Of a stretch of 64,000 bases of DNA, positions 36,675 to 50,288 are shown piece after piece. Each line of letters begins with the position of its first letter. The stretch's first letter is position 1. The position numbers and the translations under genes were made by a program. The DNA comes from Pseudomonas profundi (GTDB lineage Bacteria; Pseudomonadota; Gammaproteobacteria; Pseudomonadales; Pseudomonadaceae). Where the stretch lies: the NCBI RefSeq assembly GCF_008638305.1, contig NZ_VTPZ01000001.1, forward strand, positions 434,001 to 498,000, written 5' to 3'. The notes beneath the pieces were generated by a model. The model saw nothing but the letters and a program-made list of their open reading frames with translations. It made no database searches and was not told where the DNA came from.

Positions 36675-38474
36675 TTAGAAACACTCTCCCGGCATATCCA
36701 GCGTAGTGCGGTCTGCACTGCGCAATACTTCTGCCAGTGCCAGGGTCTTGGGCAGTTCATAGCGCAGGAAGTATTCGCAGGTGTTCAGCTTACCCTGATA
36801 GAACGCCTGTGGACGCTCGCCGCCCTGCTTGAGGCCGCGCAGTGCCGCCTGGGCCTGACGCAACCACATCCAGCCCACCACGACATGACCGAAAGCTTCC
36901 AGGTACAGGTACGCATTGGCCAGCGCGCGGTCGGGATCGTCCTTGCGCAGCGCCCGCAGTGCGGTGGTGATCTCTTCCAGCGTAGACAGCGCGTCACCAA
37001 GCAAGGCGCAAGAGGACTGCAACTCGACTTCTGCCTGACATTCACTGATGGTGGCGCGCATGCGCGAGACCAGTGCCAGATAGTACTCACCATCCTTCAT
37101 GTTGACCTTACGGCCAAGCAGATCCTGTCCCTGAATGCCGTGAGCGCCCTCATGAATCGGGTTCAGACGGTTGTCACGGTAGAACTGCTCAACCGGATAT
37201 TCGCGTGTATAGCCATAGCCACCGTGAACCTGAATCGCCAGGCTGTTAGCTTCCAGACAGAACTGCGATGGCCAGGATTTGACGATAGGCGTGAGCAGGT
37301 CCAGCAGGCCGGCGGCCTCTTCGCGCTTGGCTGCGTCTTCAGCATGTTTCTTCTCGTCGACCAGGGTCGAGGCGAACAGGCACAGCGACAGCCCGCCTTC
37401 AACAAAGGCTTTTTGCGCGAGCAGCATGCGACGCACATCGGCATGTTCGATCAGCGGAATCATCGGGCTTTCCGGATCGCGCTCCTTGAGCGGACGGCCC
37501 TGGCGGCGTTCGCGGGCGTATTCCAGTGCATGCAGGTAGCCGGTGTAGCCCAGCATGACCGAGCCCAGGCCCACGCCGATTCGCGCCTCGTTCATCATAT
37601 GGAACATCTGCGCCAGGCCCTGGTGCGGCTCGCCCACCAGATACCCTACTGCCCCGCCCTGCTCGCCAAAGTTGAGCATGGTCGAGGTAGTGCCGCGATA
37701 ACCCATCTTGTGGATCAGGCCCGCCAGCTGCACGTCGTTACGCTCACCCAGGCTGCCATCTTCATTGACTAGGATCTTGGGCACGATAAACAGGGAAATG
37801 CCTTTCACGCCGGGCGGCGCATCGGGCAGTTTGGCCAGTACCAGGTGCACGATGTTTTCGCTCAGCTCGTGGTCGCCAGCTGAAATGAAGATCTTGTTGC
37901 CGGTGATCCGGTAGCTGCCATCATCAGCGGGCACGGCGCGGGTCTTGATATCCGCCAGAGACGAGCCGGCCTGCGGCTCGGTCAGACACATGGTGCCAAA
38001 GAAGCGGCCCTCCATCATCGGCTCGGCAAAGCGTTTCTTATATTCCTCGCTGCCATGGGCCATGATCAGGTTGCCGGCTGCAATGGTCAGGCCGGCATAG
38101 GCCTGGGTGCTGACGTTCGCGCCCTTGATCAAACCGATACAGATCTGGGCGACCGCTGCCGGCAATTGCATACCGCCGCGCTCGTAATCCTGGGAGGCGG
38201 CCATCAGCCCGGTCTCACGCAGCACTGCCAGGGCTTCGGAAACCTCGGGGCGGATGACGACTTTACCGTTTTCAAAGCGCGGCTCATCGGCGTCACACAG
38301 GTGGTTGTGCGGGGCGAAGGTTTCAGCGCCAACTTTCAGGGCCAACTCAATAGCGGCCTCAAAGGTGTCACGGCTGTGGTCGGTATAACGGGGAAACTGG
38401 GTCAGACGTTCAATATCCAGCAGCTCGTAGAGCAGGAAGGATAGATCGTCAGTATTGATGATTTTCTGGGACAT
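36675..38474 (-). CDS. Acyl-CoA dehydrogenase, long form with C-terminal domain (FadE-like)
   Basis: A 599-residue acyl-CoA dehydrogenase of the extended bacterial type. The FAD/substrate region includes MCLTEPQAGSSLADIKTRA and the catalytic region includes VHGGYGYTREYPVEQFYRD. A C-terminal helical extension follows (about residues 470-599). The start at 38474 has AGAGGAT upstream; the frame is open to 38615. It follows the thiolase gene by about 100 bases, with a terminator between, so it may have its own promoter. It probably performs the first step of beta-oxidation; chain length cannot be told. Confidence 0.88.
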   Translation of the reverse strand: MSQKIINTDDLSFLLYELLDIERLTQFPRYTDHSRDTFEAAIELALKVGAETFAPHNHLCDADEPRFENGKVVIRPEVSEALAVLRETGLMAASQDYERGGMQLPAAVAQICIGLIKGANVSTQAYAGLTIAAGNLIMAHGSEEYKKRFAEPMMEGRFFGTMCLTEPQAGSSLADIKTRAVPADDGSYRITGNKIFISAGDHELSENIVHLVLAKLPDAPPGVKGISLFIVPKILVNEDGSLGERNDVQLAGLIHKMGYRGTTSTMLNFGEQGGAVGYLVGEPHQGLAQMFHMMNEARIGVGLGSVMLGYTGYLHALEYARERRQGRPLKERDPESPMIPLIEHADVRRMLLAQKAFVEGGLSLCLFASTLVDEKKHAEDAAKREEAAGLLDLLTPIVKSWPSQFCLEANSLAIQVHGGYGYTREYPVEQFYRDNRLNPIHEGAHGIQGQDLLGRKVNMKDGEYYLALVSRMRATISECQAEVELQSSCALLGDALSTLEEITTALRALRKDDPDRALANAYLYLEAFGHVVVGWMWLRQAQAALRGLKQGGERPQAFYQGKLNTCEYFLRYELPKTLALAEVLRSADRTTLDMPGECF

Positions 38475-38520
38475 GAATGAATCCTCTATATTCACCGCAA
38501 GCGACGGGCTTCGCAGCCCT

Positions 38521-38552
38521 ACAAAACAAAACCCGAGCACAGGCCCGGGTTT
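38521..38552 (-). terminator. Intrinsic terminator after thiolase gene
   Basis: On the minus strand, AAACCCGGGC and GCTCGGGTTT form a stem (8 to 9 pairs with one mismatch), followed by TGTTTTGT, 22 bases after the thiolase stop. Confidence 0.65.
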
Positions 38553-38574
38553 CGCTTGTAGCGTGCCGCTGCCT

Positions 38575-39759
38575 TTAGATAACTTCGAACAGGCCCGCTG
38601 CGCCCTGACCGCCACCGATACACATGGTGACTACCACAAACTTGGCGCCGCGACGCTTGCCTTCGATCAGTGCGTGGCCCGTCAGACGCGAACCGGTTAC
38701 GCCGTAAGGGTGGCCGATGGCGATGGAGCCGCCGTTGACGTTCAGGTTTTCCATCGGGATGCCCAGCTTGTCGCGGCAGTAAACAACCTGCGAAGCAAAG
38801 GCTTCGTTCAGCTCCCACAGACCGATGTCGTCCATGGTCAGGCCATTGCGCTTGAGCAGCTGGGGAATGGCATAAACCGGACCAATGCCCATTTCGTCAG
38901 GCTCGCAACCGGCAACACTGAAGCCACGGAAGATACCCATCGGCTCGATGTTCTGCTGTTCAGCGACCGTACCGTTCATGACCACACACACGGACGCGCC
39001 ATCAGACAGCTGGCTGGCGTTGCCGGCTGTTACAAAGTGCTCAGGACCGCGTACTGGCTGCAGGCCGGCAAGGCCTTCCAGCGTGGTGTTCGGACGGTTG
39101 CACTCGTCCTGGGTCAGGTTGACCTGCTTCTCGCTGACTTCACCGGTTTCCTTGTCCTTGACCAGCATGGTGGTCTGGTAAGGCACGATTTCGTCTGCGA
39201 ACTTGCCACTTTCCTGGCCGGCTGCAGTGCGCTGCTGGCTGATCACCGAGTACTCGTCCTGGGATTCGCGGCTGACGTTGTAGCGGGCAGCAACGATGTC
39301 GGCGGTCTCGATCATGGACAGATACAGCTCAGGCTTGTTCTGCTTGATCCACTCGTTAACGCCTTTGTACATGTTCAGCTTGTCGTTCTGGCACAGGCTG
39401 ATCGACTCCACACCACCGGCGACGATCGCCGGAATTTTCTCGCTGACGACACGCTGGGCGGCGATAGCGATGGACTGCAGACCGGAGCTGCAGAAACGGT
39501 TGATCGACATACCGGCAGTGGTCACCGGCAGGCCGCCGCGGATAGCCGCCAGACGCGCCATGTTCTTGCCCTGCGCGCCTTCGTGGAAGGTCGCACCGAG
39601 GATAACGTCTTCAACGATGGACGGATCGATACCGGCGCGCTTGACTGCGTGCTCGATGACGTAACCGGCCATGTCGACACTGTGGGTGTTGTTCAGGGCA
39701 CCGCGGTAGGATTTGCCCAGCGCGGTACGGGCCGTGGATACGATAACTGCGTCAGTCAT
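38575..39759 (-). CDS. Acetyl-CoA C-acyltransferase (thiolase)
   Basis: A 394-residue thiolase catalysing the last step of beta-oxidation, or acetoacetyl-CoA formation. The nucleophilic Cys is in [18 protein letters not shown] and the C-terminal [15 protein letters not shown] hold the other catalytic residues, and the [11 protein letters not shown] loop is present. The start at 39759 ([12 protein letters not shown]) has AGGAGC upstream; the frame is open to 39816 and would overlap the MFS gene. It is paired with the FadE-like gene downstream and the MFS gene upstream. Confidence 0.92.
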   Translation of the reverse strand: MTDAVIVSTARTALGKSYRGALNNTHSVDMAGYVIEHAVKRAGIDPSIVEDVILGATFHEGAQGKNMARLAAIRGGLPVTTAGMSINRFCSSGLQSIAIAAQRVVSEKIPAIVAGGVESISLCQNDKLNMYKGVNEWIKQNKPELYLSMIETADIVAARYNVSRESQDEYSVISQQRTAAGQESGKFADEIVPYQTTMLVKDKETGEVSEKQVNLTQDECNRPNTTLEGLAGLQPVRGPEHFVTAGNASQLSDGASVCVVMNGTVAEQQNIEPMGIFRGFSVAGCEPDEMGIGPVYAIPQLLKRNGLTMDDIGLWELNEAFASQVVYCRDKLGIPMENLNVNGGSIAIGHPYGVTGSRLTGHALIEGKRRGAKFVVVTMCIGGGQGAAGLFEVI

Positions 39760-39812
39760 GATGTAGCTCCTGTTTAGATAATGTAAGCCGGGCGTACTGA
39801 CCCCGGCAGGGA

Positions 39813-41150
39813 TCAAGCCGACTGCCCCTGTCTCTCGCCCCAGCGGGCCAGTGTTTCCCGGGCTTCTCGGTAGGGTTTCAAACCCATCCAGAGCAGCGCC
39901 ACCGAACCCAGGGTGATAACTGTTGCAACAATAAAGATTGAATAACGGACGGCCGCGTCGTCATTGAAAACGAAATCGGTAAACATGGCGACAGCGGTCG
40001 GACCAATGCCCAGGCCGATCAGGGTGATAGTGAACAGATAGATGGCAGACGCCTGGCCACGCATCGCGTTGGGCATGACTTCCTGAATCGCTGCAGGCGC
40101 GACACCAAAAGGCATAGCCACGGTGAAGACGTTGAAGAACATCAGGAACCAGACCAGATTCAGATCAGCGACCAGGTACACGACGTTAAATGGAATCGTC
40201 AGGATTGCCGCCAGCAGACCGACCCGCATGTTCGAGTCAGTGTAGCCCCGACGTGCCAGATAGTCAGCCAGCCGCCCACCGAAGACGATACCCAGAGAGC
40301 CGGCGACCATCACGATGGAGCCGTAATACATCCCCACTTCGCCAGCCGTCAGGCCGTGGTTGCGAATGAAGAAGGTCGGAATCCAGGCTGAAGCGCCATA
40401 TGACGCGAAGGACAAGCAGGCAAAGCCAATGTTATGACACAGCACGGCTTTGCGGATGCTGACCAGGTAGGCGCCAACCTCTTTCAACGGCACAGCCACA
40501 CCAGCGCCGATGCCTTTGCGGGTCGGCTCCTTGATTGCGAACAGCACCAGGCAGAAAGCGACGCCAACGCCACCGAGCATCAGGAATATAAGCTGCCAGG
40601 GTCGCACCAGGCCGATGATCGGCAGCACGACGTCGCCCTGAGCATTGGCAAAGGTGATCACCATGCCGCCAAGCAAGAACGCCATGCCGGCACCAAGATA
40701 GATACCCATCGAATAGACGCTGATGGCCGTAGCACGCTTTTCCGGCGGGAAGCTGTCAGCCATCAGCGAGTAGGCCGCAGGCGACAGGGCGGCTTCGCCA
40801 GCCCCCACGCCGATACGGCAGAGGATGAAATGCCAATACTGCTGAGCCAGGCCGCAGGCGGCTGTCATCAAACTCCAGACCAGTACACCCACGCCAATCA
40901 GACCCCGACGGCTTTTGCTGTCGGCAACGCGCCCCAGGGGAATACCGGCGATGGTATAAAAAATCGCAAAGGACAGGCCCATCAGCAGACTCATCTGCGT
41001 GTCACTGATCGCCAGATCACGGCGAATCGGCTCAACCAGCAAGTTCAGAATCTGCCGGTCGACAAAGGACAGAACGTATGCCATCAGCAGTATAGAGACG
41101 GTAAACCAGGCACGGCCACTTGAAGGATACAAGCTGTTGTTATGAGGCAC
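39813..41150 (-). CDS. MFS transporter (spinster-like)
   Basis: A twelve-helix major facilitator protein. The loop 2-3 motif [18 protein letters not shown] and [18 protein letters not shown] after helix 1 resemble the spinster-type MFS carriers common in Pseudomonas lipid, aromatic and steroid catabolic clusters. I prefer a GTG start at 41150 (GGGAG 7 bases upstream); an ATG at 41234 extends the frame by 28 residues without a ribosome site. Likely imports the substrate, or exports products, of the adjacent beta-oxidation genes. Confidence 0.8.
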   Translation of the reverse strand: MPHNNSLYPSSGRAWFTVSILLMAYVLSFVDRQILNLLVEPIRRDLAISDTQMSLLMGLSFAIFYTIAGIPLGRVADSKSRRGLIGVGVLVWSLMTAACGLAQQYWHFILCRIGVGAGEAALSPAAYSLMADSFPPEKRATAISVYSMGIYLGAGMAFLLGGMVITFANAQGDVVLPIIGLVRPWQLIFLMLGGVGVAFCLVLFAIKEPTRKGIGAGVAVPLKEVGAYLVSIRKAVLCHNIGFACLSFASYGASAWIPTFFIRNHGLTAGEVGMYYGSIVMVAGSLGIVFGGRLADYLARRGYTDSNMRVGLLAAILTIPFNVVYLVADLNLVWFLMFFNVFTVAMPFGVAPAAIQEVMPNAMRGQASAIYLFTITLIGLGIGPTAVAMFTDFVFNDDAAVRYSIFIVATVITLGSVALLWMGLKPYREARETLARWGERQGQSA

Positions 41151-41422
41151 GTCGCGCTCCCGCACAGGGGTAAAAAGACCAATCAGGAGACTATCAGGTT
41201 CGCAGTGCGGAAGTCGATTCCGAAATATTTGCATTAACAGAGGCGATGCGTACCCATTAGCGACGGCTATGGGAGCTGCCCGCCCGTCTCGATTAATAGA
41301 AGTATTGGAATTTTTTCTGCAGTGATGCCTCCAACGACAGAGAGCTCAATATGCGGCGAACGTGCGATCCGTATGGTCACTGCGCGTTCGTTGAATCCAC
41401 CCGAGAGCGAACGGAGATATCC

Positions 41423-41668
41423 ATGGTTGCGTCCCACGACCTCTATGAAGATTTGCAGATCAGCAGAGAAGACATTCAAAAACGGCGGGAACAGGATAGC
41501 AAGCTAGACAAGCTACTGGACGAATACAACGACCTTGATAACCAGGTACTTGCTGGGGAATCCATCTCCGCAGGCAACGCTGAGGATGATGCGGTACAGG
41601 AACTCAAGGAGAAGCGGCGCGCAGTCAAGGACCGTATTGCCCATCACCTGCAAGGCGGCCAAGGGTAG
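41423..41668 (+). CDS. DUF465/YdcH-like small coiled-coil protein
   Basis: An 81-residue acidic and basic helical protein of unknown function. The C-terminal LKEKRRAVKDRIAHHL matches the family's LKxxRxxLKDxI pattern, and the SKLDKLLDEYNDLDNQV segment is heptad-like. The start at 41423 has GGAGAT 5 bases upstream; the frame is open to 41351. Its last 44 bases overlap the 3' end of dusC on the other strand. Confidence 0.65.
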   Translation: MVASHDLYEDLQISREDIQKRREQDSKLDKLLDEYNDLDNQVLAGESISAGNAEDDAVQELKEKRRAVKDRIAHHLQGGQG

Positions 41669-42590
41669 CCGAAACCACATCCGCGCTGGTCTCGCGACGC
41701 AATTGATCGAACAGCCCCCGAGCTTCCGGAAACTGTTGCGTCAACATGGCCAGCCATTGCTTAAAGCGTCCCGGCGCATGCCGTGGCGCCACGCGTTCCT
41801 GGGTCTGGCGGAAGAAATCCGCGAACCATGGCTGTAAAGAGTGCCAGCTCATGCGGGCGATGTCCTTTCCAGCTAATTGTTGGCGAATTTGGGCCGCCAG
41901 ATCCGGGCACACCACCAGGCCGCGACCGATCATCACGGCATCACAGCCGCTGACGTCGCGGATCCGCTGGTAATCTTCATGGGTCCAGACATCACCGTTA
42001 GCGACCACCGGCACATTCACCGCTTCGCGTATACGCGCCAACCACTCCCAGTGCGCGGGTGGCTTGTAACCGTCGACCTTGGTGCGTGCATGCACAGCGA
42101 TTTCCGCGGCGCCTGAATCGGCCAGAGCCTGAGCACAGTCCAGCGCCAGACTGGTGTCGCTGTAACCCAGGCGCATCTTGGCGGTGACAGGTATCCCTGC
42201 AGGCACAGCAGCACGTACCGCAGTCACGATTCTGGCAAGTACTTCGGGATCGCGCAGCAAGCCCGCCCCGCCACCGTGTCGATTGACGGTCTTGGCCGGG
42301 CAGCCAAAATTCAGATCCACCGCCGGCGCCCCCATCTCCGCCAACATCCCTGCATTGAATCCCAGCCACTGCGGATCGGACCCAAGCAGTTGCGGATGCA
42401 CCGGTACGCCGGCCCGCGTGGTCCAACCGCTCAGGGCTTCTGGCACGATCCGCAGGATGGTGCCCTTGTTCAACGGCCCTTCCGTCACCCGAATAAATTC
42501 GCTGACGCACCGATCGATGCCGCCAATCCGCGTCAGAATATCGCGCATGGGTGCATCCACCAGCCCCTCCATGGGTGCCAGGATGATCAT
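41625..42590 (-). CDS. dusC: tRNA-dihydrouridine(16) synthase DusC
   Basis: FMN-dependent reduction of U16 in tRNA. LAPMEGLVDAPMRD opens the TIM barrel, and NFGCPAKTVNRHGGGAGLL contains the catalytic Cys. AKMRLGY and VNVPVVANGDVWT are phosphate and FMN contacts. I chose the ATG at 42590 (MIILAPMEG); a TTG at 42599 overlaps the ligA stop and is a possible coupled start. Convergent overlap with the YdcH-like gene is unusual. Confidence 0.9.
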   Translation of the reverse strand: MIILAPMEGLVDAPMRDILTRIGGIDRCVSEFIRVTEGPLNKGTILRIVPEALSGWTTRAGVPVHPQLLGSDPQWLGFNAGMLAEMGAPAVDLNFGCPAKTVNRHGGGAGLLRDPEVLARIVTAVRAAVPAGIPVTAKMRLGYSDTSLALDCAQALADSGAAEIAVHARTKVDGYKPPAHWEWLARIREAVNVPVVANGDVWTHEDYQRIRDVSGCDAVMIGRGLVVCPDLAAQIRQQLAGKDIARMSWHSLQPWFADFFRQTQERVAPRHAPGRFKQWLAMLTQQFPEARGLFDQLRRETSADVVSATLGRLAGDGQYGP

Positions 42591-42595
42591 ATCGT

Positions 42596-45290
<2,695 letters not shown>

Positions 45291-46220
45291 TCAATACGAC
45301 CGGCGCTGACTGAATCGCTTGCGCTCGTATTCAGCAATGCGCTGGCGGTAGTGTTCGATGGTTTGTGCGGTCAGTACGCTGCGCTGTTCGTCCTTGAGAT
45401 CACCGCCCAGCTCGTGGGAAAGCTTGCGTGCCGCAGCGATCATCAGATCAAGCGCCTGCTTGGGATGACGAGGACCCGGCAGCCCCATGAAGAAGCTGAC
45501 GGCACGCACATAGGTGCTATCCATCTCATCGAGATCAAAGACGCCAGGCTTCAGCGCATTGGCCATGGAAAACAGCACATCGCCGTTACCGCTCATGCTC
45601 TCGTGGCGGTGGAAGATATTCATTTCACCGTGGCGCAGACCACTTTCAAGAATATTCTGCAGCAGCGCCGAGCCAGGAAAGCCTAGTTCATCGCGTGCGA
45701 CGACATTAATCACGAACACCTCTTCGACCGGAGGAAGCTCTTCCCTCGCAGTGGCGGGCTCGGCGCTGAGTTCCGGCTCTGTACGCGTAGGTTGCTCGTC
45801 TTTTTCAGCCATGCGCGGTTCACGCCGCGGCATATCCGGCGCGCGAGGCGTGACCTTGCGCGGACGTGAGGTGCCGCGCGTGTCCTGCACGCTGGGCGGC
45901 TCTGGTATGTCGTCGAGGTTCAAACCACCCAGGTCCAGCCCGGTCTGCTCTGGCGAGTGCACTGATGCATTGTCGCCAAGATCGTCCAGCTCCGACAGGT
46001 CGCGGCCAACAGAAGGCTCCGACCGATCTTTACGGCCGATGACGCGCGGCGGCCCGAGCAGGTCATCTGCCGGGGGAGCGTCTGCGTCGTCAGTCAGATT
46101 GCGTTCCAGCTTGATACGTATACGCGAGCGGCCGCCCATGCGCCGCCATCCGTCAAACAAGATACCGGCAATGACCAGCACGCCGATTATGATAAGCCAC
46201 TCACGTAAACCGAAATCCAT
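45291..46220 (-). CDS. zipA: Cell division protein ZipA
   Basis: Inner-membrane anchor for FtsZ rings, 309 residues. The N-terminal helix (LREWLIIIGVLVIAGILF) is followed by a charged Pro/Glu-rich linker (about residues 40-160) and the C-terminal FtsZ-binding domain beginning VFVINVVARDELGFPG. The smc-zipA-ligA order is conserved in gammaproteobacteria. Confidence 0.95.
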   Translation of the reverse strand: MDFGLREWLIIIGVLVIAGILFDGWRRMGGRSRIRIKLERNLTDDADAPPADDLLGPPRVIGRKDRSEPSVGRDLSELDDLGDNASVHSPEQTGLDLGGLNLDDIPEPPSVQDTRGTSRPRKVTPRAPDMPRREPRMAEKDEQPTRTEPELSAEPATAREELPPVEEVFVINVVARDELGFPGSALLQNILESGLRHGEMNIFHRHESMSGNGDVLFSMANALKPGVFDLDEMDSTYVRAVSFFMGLPGPRHPKQALDLMIAAARKLSHELGGDLKDEQRSVLTAQTIEHYRQRIAEYERKRFSQRRSY

Positions 46221-46548
46221 GAATTCCTGTTCCTGTTATGCCAATTCTTTCATGTAGGCCGACCAAAAAATGTCGTGCCGAATATAAGCGAAGCCCGGAT
46301 GCCTGTTAAGCATTCATTGCAGGCCACATGGTTTAAGCCATCCTGCCGACCACACATCGAGGGAATCTGAGTAGATACCTGCGCTCAGCGCTCCGACGTG
46401 CTGGTGCCACAGCGTGGGATACGTATAAAAAAACTTCCCTGCGGGACCGACCGGCAACTCACCGACAATCGTCATGTGCCTGCAACGGAAGAGTCAAAAT
46501 TCAGACTCACAAAATTATCGACAAACCCTAACATGAGCCCGCAAAACT
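46221..46548. other. smc-zipA intergenic region
   Basis: No gene is supported. A short TCCC-GCA-GGGA hairpin followed on the minus strand by seven T residues (46427-46446) could terminate smc transcripts weakly. Upstream promoter elements for zipA are probably near 46230-46280 but were not resolved. Confidence 0.4.
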
Positions 46549-49500
46549 TTACACCGCCGCGAGCGCAGCAGCCTCTTCGACATCCACTGTGACCAGCCTT
46601 GAGCAGCCAGGTTCATGCATCGTTACACCCAGCAACTGATCAGCCATTTCCATGGCAATCTTGTTGTGGGTGATATAGATGAACTGCACGCGCGCAGACA
46701 TCTCTTTTACGATCCGGGCATAGCGGCCAACGTTGGCATCATCAAGCGGCGCGTCCACCTCATCCAGCATACAGAACGGCGCGGGATTGAGCTGGAAGAT
46801 TGAGAATACCAGGGCAATCGCCGTCAGGGCTTTTTCGCCACCGGACAGCAAATGGATGGTGCTGTTCTTCTTGCCGGGCGGCCGCGCCATGATCGCCACC
46901 CCGGTATCGAGTAGATCATCACCGGTGAGCTCAAGGTAGGCGTTCCCGCCGCCGAAAACCTTGGGAAACAACGCCTGCAACCCGTTGTTCACCTTGTCGA
47001 AGGTTTCCTTGAAACGGCTGCGCGTTTCCCGGTCGATCTTGCGAATGACCTGCTCCAGCGTATCGAGCGCTTCTTCCAGATCAGCATTCTGCGCATCAAG
47101 ATAGCGTTTACGCTCGGATTGTTGCTCATATTCGTCGATCGCCGCTAGGTTGATTGGACCCAGCCTCTGAATACGTGCATCGAGCTGAGCAAGCTGCTGC
47201 TCCCAGTCGGATTCAGTTGCATCCTCGGGTAAGGTCGCGATCACGCCATTGAGGTCATAGCCTGCCTCGAGCAACTGCTCCTGCAACCCTTGCCGGCGTG
47301 TCTGCAGATCGCGCGCAGCCAGACGTTGCTCATCCAGCTGACCGCGTATCACCTGGGCTTGCTGTTCGGCCTGACTACGACGGCGATCCTGATCGCGAAT
47401 CTGCTGATCGACCTCCTCCAGTGCCTGACGCGCCGTGCCCAGGTCCTGTTCCGCCTGGAGGCGCTGCTCGAGCAGTGACTCCAGCTCGATGCGCTGATCA
47501 TCCTCCGGCGCCTGGTTTTCCTCATAGGTCAGTCGCAGTTCTTCCCTGCGTTCAGCCAAACGTTCGACTTGAATACTCAGCCGCTCGAGCCCCTGCGAGG
47601 TGGACTCGCGCTGGGCACGCAATGATTGCACCCGCAGCTCCAGCTGGTGCGAGCGGTCCTTGTGCTGACGCGTTTGCTGACGCGCCTGGTCCAGCGCTTC
47701 GCGCACCTGATCACGGCGTTGTAACAGCGTTTCGCGCTGATCTGCGTCGTTGGCCATGCGCTCGAGCGCCGCTTCGAGGGTCATGCGTGCTTCGCCGATC
47801 TGCTCCAGCTCATCGCTGCGTTGCATGCGGATATCTTCCAGATCCTCATCGATACGCTGACGCCGCGCAGTCACCTGCTCAAGACGTACCTGCCGTGCGG
47901 AACATTGCGCCTTGATTTCGCCCTGCTCGCGGGAGGTGCGAGCCAGGCCCTGCTGCAGGTTTTCGCGCTGCTGCTCCAGTTGGCGAACATGCTCCTGGAG
48001 CGAGGCAATGCGTTCTTCGCCATCGATCAACAGCGCCTGCTGCTCTTCGACGGTAGCTTGCAGGTGTTCCAGTTCCTGTTGACGGGCAAGCACACCCGTT
48101 TCGCTGGCACTGCCTCGCTTGAGGCGCAGCCAGTTCGGTCCGACCCACTCCCCGCCGGGAGTGATCAAGGACTCGTGGCTGGCCAGTTTTGACCGCTGCC
48201 CCAGCGCCTGATCAAGTGAGTCACAGACTTTAACGCCAGCGAGCCAGGGCGCGAGATTCACTGACGAACTGACCTTCGCCAGCAATGAATCTGTCTCTGA
48301 TGCGGACCGGCTATCGGAGCGACTGGCATCGAGCAAGCGCAAGCTACCCTGTTCAAATTCGGCGCATAGGTCAGCTACCATACCGAGGTCATCCAGGCTG
48401 AGAGCCTGTAAGTCCTCACCCAGCACGGTCTCGACGGCGCCCTCCCAGCCAGCCTCCACCTGCAGCTGCGCTGCCAGTTGCGGCAACTCCCCAAGGCCCT
48501 GCTGCTGCAGCCAATCGCGCACGCCGGAGCCATGCTCCAGTGCCGCTTGTTGTAACGCTTCGAGGGAGGCCATACGGCCATTCTGGCGCTGGATTTCGCC
48601 ACGGCGGATGTCGGCTTCCTGGGTCAGCGCCGTCAGTGCATCGCGCTCCTGGCCCAGCTTCTCTCCAAGCTCTTCCAGTTGCTGCTGGTCGGTTTCGCTG
48701 CGCAGTTCCAGTTCGGCCAACTGCTCGTTCAGAGCGGACAACTCCTCGTCGAGCGGCCCCGCAATCAACGTGGATCGTTCCTCTTCAAGGCGTTGAATTC
48801 GTTCGGCAAGTCGCTCCGTAGCCTGTTCAAAATGACGAATACGCGACTGCTCTACCTCAGCTTGCTGGCGTGGCGAGGCTGACTGCTGATTGAATTGATC
48901 CCAGGCGGCCTGCCATTCCTGCATGGCATGCTCGGCACGTTGCAACTGCTCGGCCGTTTCCTCATCTGCCGCCGCGGACATTTCCAGCTCCGGCTCGATC
49001 TCGGCCAGCTCACTCTCGAGATCAGCCAGTAACGCCTGATCCTGCGTGAGGTGGCTCTGCGCTTCCTGCCAGGCCTGCTCGGTACGGTCGATATCCGCCT
49101 GCAACTGGCTCTGCCGGTCACGATTGAATTGCAGCGTCTGTTCAATGCGACTGATGTCCGCGCCCACGCTGTAGTAGCGCGCCTGGACACGGTTGAAGGA
49201 TTCGGTAAGATCCAGATGCTGGTCGCGCTGTTTCTCCATCTGGCTATCGGCATTGCGCTGCTCGGCGATCAGCGCCTCCAGCGCGATTTCCAGCTCGCGT
49301 ACGCGGTGCTCGCGCTCTGTAACCAGTCCGTCGAGCGTCTGCCAGCGCAAGGCCTGCAGTTGCGCCTTTAGCTGGCGCTCGCTGGCCTTGTACTCCTTGT
49401 ATTTCACCGCCGACTGCGCCTGGCGCTGGAGGTGTCCCAGCTGGCGCTCCAGCTCTTCGCGCAGGTCGGTCAGGCGTGCAAGATTGTCATGCGTGCGGCG

Positions 49501-50052
49501 GATGCGGTTTTCGGTCTCGCGGCGGCGTTCCTTGTATTTGGAAATGCCGGCAGCCTCTTCGATGAACAGGCGCAGCTCATCGGGCTTGGCCTCGATCAAC
49601 TTGGAGATCATCCCCTGTTCGATGATTGAATAACTGCGCGGGCCCAGCCCGGTGCCCAGAAAGATGTCGGTAATATCGCGGCGGCGGCACTTGGTGCCGT
49701 TCAGGTAGTACTGATTCTGTGCTTCGCGAGTGACCTTGCGGCGGATGGAGATCTCGTTGTACGCCGCGTATTCACCCTTGAGCGTGCCGGCACTGTTGTC
49801 GAATACCAGCTCGATGGACGCCTGACCCACCGGCTTGCGACTGTTGGAGCCGTTGAAGATGACATCGGTCATGGACTCGCCACGCAGGTTCTTGGCCGAA
49901 CTTTCGCCCATTACCCAGCGCACCGCGTCGATGATGTTTGACTTGCCACAGCCGTTCGGACCGACGACAGCGCCCATGTTGGTCGGAAAGTAAACGGTGG
50001 TGGGATCGACAAAGGATTTGAAGCCCGCCAGCCTGATGCATTTCAATCGCAT
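46549..50052 (-). CDS. smc: Chromosome partition protein Smc
   Basis: Condensin ATPase of 1167 residues. Walker A GPNGCGKSNIIDAVRW is at the N-terminus; two long coiled-coil arms flank a central hinge (about residues 500-650). The ABC signature LLSGGEKALTAIAL and Walker B FCMLDEVDAPLDDANV lie at the C-terminus. I chose the ATG at 50052 (MRLKCIRLAGFKSF), the usual SMC start, with AAGGA upstream; the frame is open to 50112. Confidence 0.96.
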   Translation of the reverse strand: MRLKCIRLAGFKSFVDPTTVYFPTNMGAVVGPNGCGKSNIIDAVRWVMGESSAKNLRGESMTDVIFNGSNSRKPVGQASIELVFDNSAGTLKGEYAAYNEISIRRKVTREAQNQYYLNGTKCRRRDITDIFLGTGLGPRSYSIIEQGMISKLIEAKPDELRLFIEEAAGISKYKERRRETENRIRRTHDNLARLTDLREELERQLGHLQRQAQSAVKYKEYKASERQLKAQLQALRWQTLDGLVTEREHRVRELEIALEALIAEQRNADSQMEKQRDQHLDLTESFNRVQARYYSVGADISRIEQTLQFNRDRQSQLQADIDRTEQAWQEAQSHLTQDQALLADLESELAEIEPELEMSAAADEETAEQLQRAEHAMQEWQAAWDQFNQQSASPRQQAEVEQSRIRHFEQATERLAERIQRLEEERSTLIAGPLDEELSALNEQLAELELRSETDQQQLEELGEKLGQERDALTALTQEADIRRGEIQRQNGRMASLEALQQAALEHGSGVRDWLQQQGLGELPQLAAQLQVEAGWEGAVETVLGEDLQALSLDDLGMVADLCAEFEQGSLRLLDASRSDSRSASETDSLLAKVSSSVNLAPWLAGVKVCDSLDQALGQRSKLASHESLITPGGEWVGPNWLRLKRGSASETGVLARQQELEHLQATVEEQQALLIDGEERIASLQEHVRQLEQQRENLQQGLARTSREQGEIKAQCSARQVRLEQVTARRQRIDEDLEDIRMQRSDELEQIGEARMTLEAALERMANDADQRETLLQRRDQVREALDQARQQTRQHKDRSHQLELRVQSLRAQRESTSQGLERLSIQVERLAERREELRLTYEENQAPEDDQRIELESLLEQRLQAEQDLGTARQALEEVDQQIRDQDRRRSQAEQQAQVIRGQLDEQRLAARDLQTRRQGLQEQLLEAGYDLNGVIATLPEDATESDWEQQLAQLDARIQRLGPINLAAIDEYEQQSERKRYLDAQNADLEEALDTLEQVIRKIDRETRSRFKETFDKVNNGLQALFPKVFGGGNAYLELTGDDLLDTGVAIMARPPGKKNSTIHLLSGGEKALTAIALVFSIFQLNPAPFCMLDEVDAPLDDANVGRYARIVKEMSARVQFIYITHNKIAMEMADQLLGVTMHEPGCSRLVTVDVEEAAALAAV

Positions 50053-50288
50053 TGAGTTGCTTGTCCTTGCGCAGCAGTTGCGATGCGTTGTCGCCTGCAT
50101 CGCCTCCAACAAAGGTGCATTTTCACCACTAAGCCCGCGAAAGAGAAGCCCCAGCGCCCAGCGCCCGCCAAAAACCGAACGCTACGGCGTCAAACAGGCG
50201 ATATCCAGACTCAATAGATGAGCATCTTGCTAATTCGGCGTCGATCACCCTAGCCTTAAAATGCCCACTCCGGCACAATTCGCGGCCC

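Noticed and set aside
36642-37772. 376-codon plus-strand frame
   Set aside because: Antisense to the FadE-like dehydrogenase, which has clear motifs; typical high-GC shadow frame.
38455-39777. 440-codon plus-strand frame
   Set aside because: Antisense to the thiolase gene; no recognisable domain.
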